Source: Nocardia kruczakiae NBRC 101016
Lineage (GTDB): Bacteria > Actinomycetota > Actinomycetes > Mycobacteriales > Mycobacteriaceae
Direction: 5' to 3'
DNA: 64,000 bases
Assembly (NCBI RefSeq): GCF_001612965.1
Contig: NZ_BDBL01000039.1
Span: 1 to 64,000, forward strand
The translations under genes were made by a program, and so were the position numbers. The notes beneath the pieces were generated by a model. The model had not been told where the DNA came from, searched no databases, and saw only the letters and a program-made list of their open reading frames with translations. Of this stretch, positions 25,427-34,310 are shown in pieces (within the stretch, counting starts at the first letter, position 1; each line of letters starts with the position of its first letter).

Positions 25427-26661
25427 GGGTCCAGTACAACATGTCCGGTGCGCGTCGCCGACAGGTCACCGGGCGCCGGACGCGGCCGGAAGAAGCGGGC
25501 GGTGGCGATGAGGGCCAGCGCGAACAGCAGCGGGATCACGAACCCGATCCGCAGGCTCGACGCGGCGGCGACCGCACCGACCACGCCGCCGCCGATCAAC
25601 GTGCCCGCGTAGTTGAACAGGTTGAGCCGGGCGATCACCGCGTCCAGTCCGCGGCCTTCGGTGAGTCGCCCGGCCTCGCTGAAGCACAGTGGCGCGATCA
25701 CGGGCAGCCCGAGGCCCGCGATGAGAAATCCGGCCAGTGCCGTGGCCGGTCCGGGCGCGGCCACCACGAGCGTCAGCCCGAGCACGCCGATGCCGGCGGC
25801 CACCCGCACCACCGCCCGTGCGCCGTAGCGGCGCACCCACCAGTCGCCGCTGAGCCGGGTGAGCAGCGAGGCGCCCTGGTAGGCGGCCAGTGCCAGGGCC
25901 GCCGTCGCCGACGAGGACAGCAGATCGTCGGTGAGGTAGAGCGCCGACCAGTTGCCCACCGCCAGATCGATCGCGAACACCAGCGCCATCGCGATTCCGA
26001 GGGCGAGATAGGCCCGCAGGGCAACGGCCGCAACGGGTTCGGGGGTACGGCCCGAGTCGGTGGGCTGGGCCTCGGCCTGGCCGGCGCCGAGCAGGCGCGG
26101 CCCGGACACCAGACTCGCCACCGCGACCACCGCGGCGGCGATGGTGACCGCGTAGGGCAGCGTGATTCCCACCTTCTCGCAGCCGGAGACGAACAGGGCG
26201 CCCAGAATCGACCCGGCACTCCACGCGGCGTAGAACGACGACAGCACGAATCGCCCGTACCCGTGCTGGATGAAGACAGCTTGCATATTCGTGCCCGCGT
26301 CGACCATGCCCACCGCGACCCCGTAACAGCCGAGCGCGATCAGATCGATCACGAGATTCGGGGCGACCGCGATCGCGAGCCCGCTCACCGCTATCAGCGT
26401 CAGCCCGGCCCGCAGCGCCACCCGGCTCGACCAGCGCACCGCGACCCGCTCGGCGAGCAGGCTGCCGCCGGCGGCCAGGCCGGAGATCATCACGACCGCG
26501 ACCAGGATGACGGTGTCGGTGAGCCCGAGCCGATCCCGCTGTTGCGGCAATTCGGTGAGCACGACCGCGAGGAAGAAGCCCTGGAGGGCGAACGCCACCG
26601 AATTGGCGGTGCGGGCGGCCCGCAATGTGGTCGATACAGGAATGTATCCGCGGTCGAACAT
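25423..26661 (-). CDS. MFS transporter, 12-helix
   Basis: The protein has 412 residues with 12 predicted membrane helices. The paired halves have LAERVAVRWSSRVALRAGL (motif A-like loop between helices 2 and 3) and LSGDWWVRRYGARAVVRVA in the second half. The segments GMVDAGTNMQAVFIQ and FYAAWSAGSILGALF resemble the FucP/YbjJ-like branch. No substrate can be inferred. It precedes and overlaps the GNAT gene, which may modify the same compound. Confidence 0.82.
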   Translation of the reverse strand: MFDRGYIPVSTTLRAARTANSVAFALQGFFLAVVLTELPQQRDRLGLTDTVILVAVVMISGLAAGGSLLAERVAVRWSSRVALRAGLTLIAVSGLAIAVAPNLVIDLIALGCYGVAVGMVDAGTNMQAVFIQHGYGRFVLSSFYAAWSAGSILGALFVSGCEKVGITLPYAVTIAAAVVAVASLVSGPRLLGAGQAEAQPTDSGRTPEPVAAVALRAYLALGIAMALVFAIDLAVGNWSALYLTDDLLSSSATAALALAAYQGASLLTRLSGDWWVRRYGARAVVRVAAGIGVLGLTLVVAAPGPATALAGFLIAGLGLPVIAPLCFSEAGRLTEGRGLDAVIARLNLFNYAGTLIGGGVVGAVAAASSLRIGFVIPLLFALALIATARFFRPRPAPGDLSATRTGHVVLDP

Positions 26662-26931
26662 CTGCGCAGCCTAATGGGTGAGCGCCCGGAGACGGTAGCG
26701 GAGAGTTCGAGCCACGGAGGGCCGGCGACGGAAGTTCCGGCTTCGCAACGTCGCGATTACGCCGCTGTCCGACGGCGGCCGATTCCGCAGTTCATCGGTC
26801 TCGATGATCACGTCGGGCTCCCGGTTGGATAACGAAACCGGTCACGGGGACGTGTAGCCCCCTGGCCGGTGCGGCACTCTGGATACAGCGGACCGCACGG
26901 GCCGCTGGTGCACGGGTAGGGGAGTGGTCGC

Positions 26932-27873
26932 GTGAGTACGACAGAACGGGCCGACACGAGGCAGCAGACGACGACGCTGGCTCCCCTGGAGCCGGTGAAA
27001 TTGCCTGTGGTGGAGCCGAATCCGCGCGGACATCAGGCGGGTGACCGGTGTCGCGAACCCGGGTGTGGCGATTGTCACTGGGATGTGCAGCGGCTCAAGT
27101 ACTGGTTGCGCGGCAGGCTGCTGGCGGCGGGCGCCGACGATGCCGAGGTGGACAAACCGCTGGGTGCGCAGACTCCGGGTCTGCTGTGGCGGCGTGGGAA
27201 CCGGTTGTGCGCTATCGAGGTGCGCAGCGCGCCGGTCTCGATCGAGCACGCGCGAAAACGCACGGCCCGGTTGAAGGCGGTGGGCTGCGACGAGGTGTTG
27301 TGGTTGTGTCCGACCGGATACTGGATCGGGCAGATACCGGCGCTGGGCGTGGACGATTTCGCCGCCGCCGGGTGTGAGTACCGGGCATTGTCGGGTGGGC
27401 TGGTCGTCGATTCCGACGGTATCCTCAGCCCCAGGCAAACCCCGTGGGGAATAAGGGAATTCATCGATGGTTGGGTCGCGGGTGAGTTGGCCTGCGGGTA
27501 TCTGGACGAGGACACGAGAGGGTGGGCGACGGTGAGCGATTGGGAGGCCCACACCCACGCACAGGCGATGATGATCGCGCAGCAGCGGCAGGAACTGCTC
27601 GACCAGCGCACCGAATTGGCCTTGGCGCGCAGGGCGACTCGCGACAAGGCCAAACAGATGCACAAGATGATGCACCGGCTCGAACGCGCCGAACTCGTCG
27701 CCGGGGAGTTGGATGCGGTCAAACGCCGGCTGTCGGATCGCGACCGGCTGGAGGCCGGCCTGCGGGTGCGGATCGCGCGTCAGCGCGAGGCGGTACTGCA
27801 CTGGCAGCTGATGACCTGTTTCGCGATGCTGGTGATCGTGACGTTCATCGTGGCGGGATTCATGTTGAAGTAG
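26932..27873 (+). CDS. CoiA-like domain protein with coiled coil and C-terminal membrane anchor
   Basis: The protein has 313 residues. After a 30-residue polar tail come Cys40, Cys45 and Cys48 with His49 (DRCREPGCGDCHW), then a segment resembling the CoiA PD-(D/E)xK fold: HWDVQRLKYWLRGRLLAAG, TPGLLWRRGNRLCAIEVRSAPVS and EHARKRTARLKAVGCDEVLWL. The usual catalytic Asp of RxPD is Gly83. Glu96 remains but the third position is Arg, so nuclease activity is doubtful. Residues about 195-285 are a charged coiled coil with many Gln, Arg and Lys. The last 23 residues are one hydrophobic helix, so the protein is likely tail-anchored with the domain in the cytosol. CoiA acts in DNA uptake in Firmicutes. 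No role is known here. It is convergent with the next gene (6 bp gap). Confidence 0.7.
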   Translation: MSTTERADTRQQTTTLAPLEPVKLPVVEPNPRGHQAGDRCREPGCGDCHWDVQRLKYWLRGRLLAAGADDAEVDKPLGAQTPGLLWRRGNRLCAIEVRSAPVSIEHARKRTARLKAVGCDEVLWLCPTGYWIGQIPALGVDDFAAAGCEYRALSGGLVVDSDGILSPRQTPWGIREFIDGWVAGELACGYLDEDTRGWATVSDWEAHTHAQAMMIAQQRQELLDQRTELALARRATRDKAKQMHKMMHRLERAELVAGELDAVKRRLSDRDRLEAGLRVRIARQREAVLHWQLMTCFAMLVIVTFIVAGFMLK

Positions 27874-27879
27874 GGCTGG

Positions 27880-29067
27880 TCAGATCGCGCTCAGCCGGAA
27901 CGGGGCACGATCCCAGCGCCAGCCGTGGCGCAGGACCAGCGCGATCAGATCCACCGGTTCCAGGCCGGTCTCGTCGGCCAGGCCGCGGAACTCTGCCCAG
28001 TGCACGGCGCCGGTGGCTATCCGGTTGCGGAGGATGTTCTCCGAGCGAGCGGACATGGTGTGCCGCAACAGATCCGGCTCCCCGAGCCGGCTGCCGGTGA
28101 ACACCAGCCAACCCCAGCCGCGGGCGTGCGCCTGCGCACGGGCCGCCGCGAGCCGCACCCGGTTGGCGTGTAAACCCAACTGTCCCAACGCGACCACATC
28201 GATCAGCAGCACCCGTCCGTCGGTCAGCCGTGCGCCGACGGTGGGGCAGTAGGAATCCTCGACATCGTCGACGGCGAAGTCGACGGCCACGGGCCGCTCG
28301 GTGTAGCTGTCGACCTGTTCGCCGTCGTCGAGCATGCGCAGCAGCCGGGCCTGCAGCGCGGTGTCGAATGTGGTTTCGCGGCCGAGTTTCTCGGCGAACA
28401 TGTGGCCGCGGGCGTCGTCGTCGGCATCGACCGTCGTGATGGGCAGCTCGGGCAGGTCGTCGGGCTCGCCACTCGGCCAATCCACGCGCCGCAGCAGCGG
28501 AAGCAGTTGCCCGGCAGCGGGTTCGGGCACACGAGGGCGATCGAGATGCCACCGGCCGCGCTGCTGCCATCCCGCGATGCGCTGATAGACGAAACCCGCG
28601 ACCCGTTTGGCGTCGATCAGCGAATGCCCGGCCAGCCGCAGCTTCAGATACGCGAGATCCTGGGCGGCGATATCGCAATCTCCGACGTAGGTTTCGATGA
28701 GCAGCGTGCGCGTCAGCCGCTGATCGCCCCAGCCGACCGGATACTGCTCGGCGAACACGGCGGGGTCGGGGTAGCCGGTGGCCTGTACTCGCCGCAGCAG
28801 CTGCCCCGCCGCCCGCGTGTAGAGCTGCCGCACCCGGTCGCGGGAGAGTTCGAAGCGGGCGCCCAGCAGCGTCAAGGTCTCCGGTCGCGCACCGTCGAGC
28901 CCGAGCCGGCGGGTGAGCAGTTCGCCGTCGCGGGGGCGTTCCTCGGCTTGCGCCGCGACCATGTCCGCCAGCGTGTCGGCCATCTGCTCGGAGGTGAAGG
29001 AGATACCGTCGCGCAGGTCGTCGAGCAGCCCGGCCTGTATCTCCTCGATCCGGTTGGTCGTCACCAC
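27880..29067 (-). CDS. Sigma-region-4-like HTH protein with degenerate TnsA-like domain
   Basis: The frame is open to 29229, but GTG at 29067, or the next GTG at 29064, behind GAAAGG is the better start (395 residues). Residues 62-94 read like sigma-70 region 4 (PETLTLLGARFELSRDRVRQ, then LYTRAAGQLLRRV). The middle is helical. Residues 229-330 resemble the TnsA/PD-(D/E)xK endonuclease core: RETTFDTALQARLL, SYTERPVAVDF, YCPTVGARLTDGRVLLIDVV and ARAQAHARGWGWLVFTGSRL. The catalytic PD is PT and the ExK-type motif is IDVV, so it is probably not a nuclease. It may be a DNA-binding regulator or structural protein. Convergent with the CoiA-like gene, so both genes encode degenerate nuclease-like domains. 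Confidence 0.65.
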   Translation of the reverse strand: MVTTNRIEEIQAGLLDDLRDGISFTSEQMADTLADMVAAQAEERPRDGELLTRRLGLDGARPETLTLLGARFELSRDRVRQLYTRAAGQLLRRVQATGYPDPAVFAEQYPVGWGDQRLTRTLLIETYVGDCDIAAQDLAYLKLRLAGHSLIDAKRVAGFVYQRIAGWQQRGRWHLDRPRVPEPAAGQLLPLLRRVDWPSGEPDDLPELPITTVDADDDARGHMFAEKLGRETTFDTALQARLLRMLDDGEQVDSYTERPVAVDFAVDDVEDSYCPTVGARLTDGRVLLIDVVALGQLGLHANRVRLAAARAQAHARGWGWLVFTGSRLGEPDLLRHTMSARSENILRNRIATGAVHWAEFRGLADETGLEPVDLIALVLRHGWRWDRAPFRLSAI

Positions 29068-29191
29068 ATGCCTTTCGCTGTCTCGCACGTCCTTTCGAAA
29101 GCCTATGCCCTCGTGCGAGTTCCGGGCGCTCGTGATCGGGTGTGTCCGACGATATGGTGACCGGATATCAGCGGCGGGCCGCTGCGGTGAC

Positions 29192-30610
29192 TCAGCGGCG
29201 GGCCGGTTCGGTGAGGCGGCTGTTCGCACCCGCTCCGGCCGTTCGCGGCCCGCCGGCTTCGATGGCGAACACGGTGATCAGCAGCGCCAGCACCCACGCG
29301 AGCGCCGATCCGATCGCCAGGGCGTGGATGGCGCCGACGAAGCCCGGTCCGGTGGGTGATCCGGCCACCGCACCGAATATCGCGACCCCGCAAGCGGTTC
29401 CGACCTGGCGGGCGGTGTTGGACACGCCCGTCGCCAGTCCGGACCGGTCCGCCGGTGTGGCGCGTACCGTCGCGGCGACCACCGATGTCGTGATCAGGCC
29501 GGACCCGCAGCCGAGCACGGTGAAACTCAGCAGCAGCCCGCCGCTTCCGCCGCCGCCGTCGAGTGTCAGCAGCATCGCCGAACCGCAGGCCGCGAGGGCG
29601 CAGCCGATCGCGATCGCCGGGCGCGGACCGTACCGGGCGGTCAACCGTCCCGACACCGGTGCCAGCAGCACCAGCGGCAGGGCCAGCGGTAGCACGCTGA
29701 CGCCGGCCGCGACGGGGGAGCGCCCCAGCGTGTCCTGCAGATACAGCATGCCGATGAACAGGATGCCGTTGAAGATCAGGTTCATCATCAGGGCCACGAC
29801 ATTGGGAGCGAGAAATTCCTTGTGCCGCAACAGGTCCACCGGCAGGAACGGATGCGTGCTGCGCCGCGCCGCGCCGTATGCGCCCGCCAGAGCGCCCACC
29901 GCGACCACCGCCGCGGTGCCGACGACCGCGGTCCCCGCATGGTGGCCCGCGGAAATGATGGCGAACACCAGCGCGCTCAGGCCGAGGACGAACCCGGCCA
30001 GCCCCGGCACATCGATACGCCCGCCACGCCGTGCTGGCGCGGCCGGTACCACGGCCCGCGCGGCGACGATCGCCGCGACCGTCAGCGGCACCGCGATCCA
30101 GAACACCGGCCGCCACCCGAACCGGTCCACGAGAATTCCGCCGAGCAGCGGCCCCGCCGGCAGCGCCAGCGACGAGACCGCCGCCCACGTGCCCAATGCC
30201 TTCGCCTGTCGGGCCCGGTCCGGGAAGACGTCCACGATCACGGCCATGGTGCTCGGCAGCAGCAGCGCCCCGCCCACGCCTTGGACGACCCGCGCCGCGA
30301 TCAGCACCCCGATCGCCGGAGCCAGTGCGCACGCCAGCGACGCCAGCCCGAAGACCGCGAATCCTGCCAGCAGCATCCGGCGATGACCGATCCGATCGCC
30401 GACGGTCCCCGCCGCCAGCAGCAGTCCCGCGATCGCGATCACATATCCGTCCACCACCCATTGCAGCGAGGCGACGTCCGTATGCAGACCCCGCCCGATC
30501 GCCGGCAGGGCGACATTCACGATGGTCACATCCAGCAACACCAGAAACATCCCGGCGCACATCACCGTGAGGATGACGGCCGGGTTGCGCACCTGTGGAA
30601 TCGAAGTCAT
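29192..30610 (-). CDS. MFS drug-efflux transporter, DHA2 (EmrB/QacA) type
   Basis: The protein has 472 residues and about 14 helices. Signatures are MFLVLLDVTIVNVALPAIG (motif D1), LQWVVDGYVIAIAGLLLAAGTVGDRIGHRRM (motif A with GDRIGHRR) and RVVQGVGGALLLPSTMAVI (motif C region). The 14-helix pattern and LDxTIVNVALP motif mark the DHA2 family of proton-driven drug exporters. The substrate cannot be read. Its start is 120 bp from the divergent small ORF and about 500 bp from the divergent arsR-type regulator, which may control it. Confidence 0.88.
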   Translation of the reverse strand: MTSIPQVRNPAVILTVMCAGMFLVLLDVTIVNVALPAIGRGLHTDVASLQWVVDGYVIAIAGLLLAAGTVGDRIGHRRMLLAGFAVFGLASLACALAPAIGVLIAARVVQGVGGALLLPSTMAVIVDVFPDRARQAKALGTWAAVSSLALPAGPLLGGILVDRFGWRPVFWIAVPLTVAAIVAARAVVPAAPARRGGRIDVPGLAGFVLGLSALVFAIISAGHHAGTAVVGTAAVVAVGALAGAYGAARRSTHPFLPVDLLRHKEFLAPNVVALMMNLIFNGILFIGMLYLQDTLGRSPVAAGVSVLPLALPLVLLAPVSGRLTARYGPRPAIAIGCALAACGSAMLLTLDGGGGSGGLLLSFTVLGCGSGLITTSVVAATVRATPADRSGLATGVSNTARQVGTACGVAIFGAVAGSPTGPGFVGAIHALAIGSALAWVLALLITVFAIEAGGPRTAGAGANSRLTEPARR

Positions 30611-30721
30611 ATCCGCAGTGTGGGCGCGAAACCTTTCGGTCCGGACCGAAGTATCGGCGGCGGGCAGCGCGTGACGACCAACAGTCTTCTGCCGCGGCTT
30701 CTTTCGTTCGTGGGCGCAGAG

Positions 30722-30970
30722 TCAAGTCCGGCGGCGGAACCATCGCCGGCGGCGGTGGCGGCGATACACGACGGCGGTGACCCGGGCGCCCAGGGAGTCG
30801 GTGACATGGAAGTACTCGCCACCGAGGTCGGCGGCGGCATACGCGATCTCGTCGATCGAGCCGTGGATATCGCCGGCACCGAACGCGCTCAACGTCATCT
30901 CGACCGTTCCGATCGGGTCGAACCCCTCGGTCGGCGGCGCATCGAGTTCCTCCGCACGCACACGCACCAC
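30722..30970 (-). CDS. Small hypothetical protein, possible
   Basis: An 82-residue ORF from the GTG at 30968-30970. It holds an alpha/beta-like pattern (PIGTVEMTLSAFG, DIHGSIDEIAYAAADLGGEYFHV, GARVTAVVYRRHRRRR) and ends in a basic tail. Upstream the frame continues as DLDYRPGSADIEVVRV without a start codon until a TGA, so the N-terminus may be lost or the gene broken. The pattern recalls small stress proteins of the YdgH/BhsA type, but only weakly. It lies in the 508-bp gap between the MFS pump and the ArsR gene, where I see nothing else apart from possible promoters. Confidence 0.38.
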   Translation of the reverse strand: MVRVRAEELDAPPTEGFDPIGTVEMTLSAFGAGDIHGSIDEIAYAAADLGGEYFHVTDSLGARVTAVVYRRHRRRRWFRRRT

Positions 30971-31118
30971 CTCAATGTCGGCCGAACCAGGACGGTAGTC
31001 AAGGTCGCGGAGCCGGGGTCACCCGCCGATCGCCGACGGCGGGGCGGCGGATGTCGCCCGTCCTGCGGTCGACGATGATTCGGTGGGCACCGAAGTGTTG
31101 TCGCGGCAGACTCGAATC

Positions 31119-31886
31119 ATGACCGATTGCCGACCTCTCTACGGATATGCCGATATCGCCGCCGTCGGCGCCCTGCTGGCGGACCCGACCCGGGCGCGCA
31201 TGATGATCGGCCTGGCGGACGGGCGCGCGCTGCCCGCGTCGGTACTGGCCGCGGAATCCGGGGTCGCGCCGTCCACGGCCAGTGAGCACCTGACCCGGTT
31301 GGTGGAGGGCGGGCTGCTCACCTTCGAGCGATCCGGCCGGCACCGGTACTACCGCATCGCCGATTCCCGGGTCGGCGCCGCGATCGAAGCGCTGGCCGTG
31401 CTGGCGCCGACGCGGCCCGTGCGCTCCCTGCGGGAATCCACCCGGGCGGCCGCGCTGCGCCGTGCCCGCAGCTGCTACGACCACTTGGCCGGGCGACTGG
31501 GTGTCGCGGTCACCGAGGCGCTACTCGACCGTCAGGCCTTGACCCGGACCGACGGTGTCGCGGGAACCGCACGCGCACAGGGGGATCCGATCTCGGCGCC
31601 GATGACCGACCACCCGTACCGCCTGGGCCCGAATGCCGAGCCCCTGTTCGCGGAGCTGGGCGTGGATCTGGACGCCGCGCGTGCCCGGCGCCGCCCGCTG
31701 CTGCGTTTCTGCGTCGACTGGAGCGAGCAACGCCATCATCTGAGCGGCGCGCTCGGCGCGGCGGTCCTGACCCGCATGGAGACCGCGGGCTGGGTGGAAC
31801 GACCAGGGACCCGCCGCACGCTGCGGTTGACCGACAGCGGAGCGCGGGTACTGGACCGGGTGCTGGGTGTCGAACTCGCCGGCTAG
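31119..31886 (+). CDS. ArsR-type winged-helix transcriptional regulator
   Basis: The ATG at 31119 gives 255 residues. The frame is open to 31083 but no ribosome site favours it, and the ATG too has only a poor one, so the mRNA may be leaderless. The wHTH is VGALLADPTRARMMIGLADGRALPASVLAAESGVAPSTASEHLTRLVEGGLLTFERSGRHRYYRI. The C-terminal 150 residues (ARSCYDHLAGRLGVAVTEALLDR, DWSEQRHHLSGALGAAVLTRME) form the second domain of the long ArsR/DUF-type repressors. The likely target is the divergent MFS drug pump. A 29-nt copy of its 3' end occurs at 35125-35153. Confidence 0.85.
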   Translation: MTDCRPLYGYADIAAVGALLADPTRARMMIGLADGRALPASVLAAESGVAPSTASEHLTRLVEGGLLTFERSGRHRYYRIADSRVGAAIEALAVLAPTRPVRSLRESTRAAALRRARSCYDHLAGRLGVAVTEALLDRQALTRTDGVAGTARAQGDPISAPMTDHPYRLGPNAEPLFAELGVDLDAARARRRPLLRFCVDWSEQRHHLSGALGAAVLTRMETAGWVERPGTRRTLRLTDSGARVLDRVLGVELAG

Positions 31887-31893
31887 CCCCGCT

Positions 31894-32352
31894 TCAGCCG
31901 TGCTCGACCGCGATCTTCATCCGGTTGAGCGTGGTCGCCATGTCGTTGTGGTTGCGCCGGCCACGCGCCCATCCGAGCGCCGTCCAATACAGCCGCAAAG
32001 GTGCGATAGCCGCCAGCTCGAACGATTCGGTGACATCGGTGCCACCGTCGCGCGGTTCGAGCCGGTAACTCCACCTGTTGACAGTCATCCCCCTGGGCCC
32101 GAGGACGGTGAAGGCGAATTCACGCTCGGGCTCGCACACCTCGACCCGGCAGGTGGTCCAGTACACCGGCCCCACCTGGTTGCGCCGCACATGCCCCCGG
32201 AACTTCGCCCCCACCGCGGGACCCGTTGCCCCGCCGACCCATTCGGCCTCGAACGTCTCCGGACTGAACTCACCGATCCGGGTGACATCACTGACCAGCG
32301 CCCACACCCGCGCCGGCGAGGCCGCCATGTGGACGGTTACCGAATCGCGCAC
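31894..32352 (-). CDS. SRPBCC family (polyketide cyclase/START-like) protein
   Basis: The GTG at 32352 follows AAGGAGAG, giving 152 residues, and is preferred over the frame start at 32418. The sequence shows the SRPBCC pattern: DSVTVHMAASPARVWALVSDVTRIGEFSPET, GPAVGAKFRGHVR, FTVLGPRGMTVNRWSYRLEP and GTDVTESFELA. Such proteins bind hydrophobic ligands in a helix-grip fold. No catalytic residue can be assigned. Its stop lies 8 bp from the convergent ArsR stop. Confidence 0.8.
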   Translation of the reverse strand: MRDSVTVHMAASPARVWALVSDVTRIGEFSPETFEAEWVGGATGPAVGAKFRGHVRRNQVGPVYWTTCRVEVCEPEREFAFTVLGPRGMTVNRWSYRLEPRDGGTDVTESFELAAIAPLRLYWTALGWARGRRNHNDMATTLNRMKIAVEHG

Positions 32353-32689
32353 GCCGTCTCTCCTTGCCGCTCGGTTGTCGTTCGACCGTATCGCAGGCGA
32401 TGGGACCGCGGGACACATTCGTCGATGGTTCGGGGGCAGGGTGGTGTCGCGCTTCAGCTAGGCGGCTCCGAACAATTCTGGCCGGCTCGAAACAGTACTC
32501 TACCAGCGCATATGATTGATCGGATCAACTCCGAACTACAGCGAACAACTCGGGGTGAACTCTGCGTACGTGTGCTGTGTGGATTCACGCGGGCAGGGCT
32601 CTACCCGTTGCGCTGGTCTGCCGGGGTTGCTGGTTGCGACGTGGTCGCGCGCGGTGCGCAGCGGGTGAACGCACCCGTAGCCTTGGTAC
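32353..32689. other. Intergenic region upstream of the XRE regulator
   Basis: A 337-bp gap between divergent genes. No convincing ORF was found. The stretch near 32505-32530 (ATATGATTGATCGGATCAACTCC) is A/T-richer than its surroundings and contains the imperfect palindrome GATTGATCGGATC. It may hold promoters for both genes. Confidence 0.4.
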
Positions 32690-33853
32690 ATGGACCTTGG
32701 GGAACGGCTCCAATCTGTTAGGAAGCGTCGCGGGCTCACCCAGCGAGAGCTTGCGCAGTCCTCTGGGGTGTCCATTTCGCTGATTCGTAAGATCGAACAG
32801 GGCGAACGCGACGACACCCGCATCGACACCCTGCGCCGCTTCGCTGTAGCGTTGGGGTGCCCTTTGACGGTCTTACTCGGCTCCAATCCCGCACCGCCGC
32901 AAGGCAATGGCGGGGGTGAGCTGTGGGCGCCCACACGTCGAGCCCTGGAGTCGATGCGCGACGCGCCGACTGCGGCAGCGGAACCGGTATCCGTGCGCAG
33001 CCTGGAAGCGGCCCTGGCGCACGCCACGCGGCTGTATCACGACAACGAATACGACCGTCTGGCCCGCGTCCTGCCGCGTCTGATAGATGACGCCGATTCA
33101 GCCCCCGCGCTGTTGCGTTCGCGCACACTGCAACTGGCTGGTTCAGTGATGGTGCAGACCCGCCAGCCCGATTCGGCGCGGATTGCGCTGAACCAGTCCC
33201 TGACCGACGCCGAATCGACGGGCAACGTTCTGGACGCAGCGTCGGCGGTAATCACACTGTGCTGGCTGTTGATTGTCGAACGGCAATTCGAGGCCGTGCG
33301 TCATCTCGCTACCCAGTGGGCCGACCGCGTGGAACCACGATTGTCCATCGCGACGACGCGCGAACTTTCCACCTGGGGATGGTTGTTGCTTCGGGCGTCG
33401 GCGGCGGCGGTACGCGATAACCGGCCCGATGAGGCCGACGAGATGATGAGGCTCGCCACCGCCGGTGCGGCGGCGGTGCGGCCCGAATCCGGTCCCTATC
33501 ACCAGTATTGGACGACGTTCGACGCGGCCACGGTGGCTATGAAGCGGGTAGAGAACGCCGTGGTGGACGACCGCCCAGACGTCGCTTTGCGGCTTGCCGG
33601 CGACATCCCGCAGGACCAGCGGCCGACGTCGGACAACCGGAACCGGCACCTGATCGACGTCTCGGCGGCCCACCTGGAATTACGCCACTACGATGCCGCG
33701 TTCGACGTGCTGGTGTCGCTGTCGCACAGTGCGCGACCGTGGCTGGTCGAACAGCGCTCGGCGCGTGAACTGCTGGGCCGCATCATCTCCAAGCGTCGCA
33801 CCCTCACGCCGGAAATGCGTGAACTGGCCGACTTGGTACAGCTCGAATACTAA
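32690..33853 (+). CDS. XRE-family regulator with TPR-like C-terminal domain
   Basis: The protein has 387 residues. Residues 3-58 are an XRE helix-turn-helix (LGERLQSVRKRRGLTQRELAQSSGVSISLIRKIEQGERDD). The rest is all helical with about 36-residue periodicity (LRSRTLQLAGSVMVQTRQPDSARIALNQ, ASAVITLCWLLIVERQFEAVRHLA, LLRASAAAVRDNRPDEADEMM), a TPR-like ligand or peptide sensor. The architecture is frequent in Streptomyces and Nocardia and resembles peptide-sensing RRNPP-like regulators, though no ligand is known. Two very small genes follow on the same strand after a hairpin. Confidence 0.85.
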   Translation: MDLGERLQSVRKRRGLTQRELAQSSGVSISLIRKIEQGERDDTRIDTLRRFAVALGCPLTVLLGSNPAPPQGNGGGELWAPTRRALESMRDAPTAAAEPVSVRSLEAALAHATRLYHDNEYDRLARVLPRLIDDADSAPALLRSRTLQLAGSVMVQTRQPDSARIALNQSLTDAESTGNVLDAASAVITLCWLLIVERQFEAVRHLATQWADRVEPRLSIATTRELSTWGWLLLRASAAAVRDNRPDEADEMMRLATAGAAAVRPESGPYHQYWTTFDAATVAMKRVENAVVDDRPDVALRLAGDIPQDQRPTSDNRNRHLIDVSAAHLELRHYDAAFDVLVSLSHSARPWLVEQRSARELLGRIISKRRTLTPEMRELADLVQLEY

Positions 33854-33875
33854 CGGCCACAACCGATATCGGATG

Positions 33876-33908
33876 TGGCACTTCCCCGGCCGCATCCGGA
33901 AAGTGCCA
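33876..33908 (+). terminator. Hairpin after the XRE gene
   Basis: TGGCACTT (33876-33883) pairs with AAGTGCCA (33901-33908), with additional CCCCGG/CCGG pairs inside. It starts 22 bp after the stop and is followed by TTGTCGGG. It may separate the XRE gene from the small genes downstream. A related TGCCACTTTCCGAG-like stem recurs at 34517-34548. Confidence 0.5.
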
Positions 33909-34013
33909 TTGTCGGGCGCCCCCGTCCGCTGTGACGCTCGGTACAGCCACGCCGTCGGGTCGAACTCGATTCCCCGCGGCGGGCCTACCAACAGCATCAG
34001 CGGAAGGTGGGGA

Positions 34014-34310
34014 ATGGACGACGCACTCGGATGGGTAGACCCGGCCTCGCCGACAACGGAATGGGATACGGCACAGGTGCGCCGGTTGGCGCGGTGGTTG
34101 GGCTACCCGCTTCGGTGGGCCGATCCGACCTCCGTGCTCGGTGTGGTCGAGCAAGTCGGCTCCCTGGGGGCCGAGGTGGTCTTGCTGGCGTCGTCGGCGC
34201 ATGTGGACGCGGTAACACTGGACCGGTTGATGTCGGTTGCCGACGTGGAATGCGCCTCGCCGCGTGCGTCGTTCGGCCGCTGGCCCGCACTCGGCGGGGT
34301 ACGCCGGTGA
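34014..34310 (+). CDS. Small hypothetical protein, 98 residues
   Basis: The ATG at 34014 follows GGAAGGTGGGGA. The longer frame from 33693 is antisense and overlap noise. The sequence (DDALGWVDPASPTTEWDTAQVRRLARWLGY, ADPTSVLGVVEQVGSLGAEVVLLASSAHVDAVTLDRLM) shows an alpha/beta alternation similar to a resolvase-type N-terminal fold or the recombinase-like small proteins paired with XRE regulators in Actinobacteria. Without homology search this remains a guess. Its stop overlaps the next start (GTGA), so the two are coupled. Confidence 0.7.
   Translation: MDDALGWVDPASPTTEWDTAQVRRLARWLGYPLRWADPTSVLGVVEQVGSLGAEVVLLASSAHVDAVTLDRLMSVADVECASPRASFGRWPALGGVRR

Noticed and set aside
29103..30743. 546-residue minus-strand frame at the MFS locus
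   Set aside because: Overlaps the EmrB-type pump in another phase and lacks membrane helices; the pump frame is clearly the coding one.
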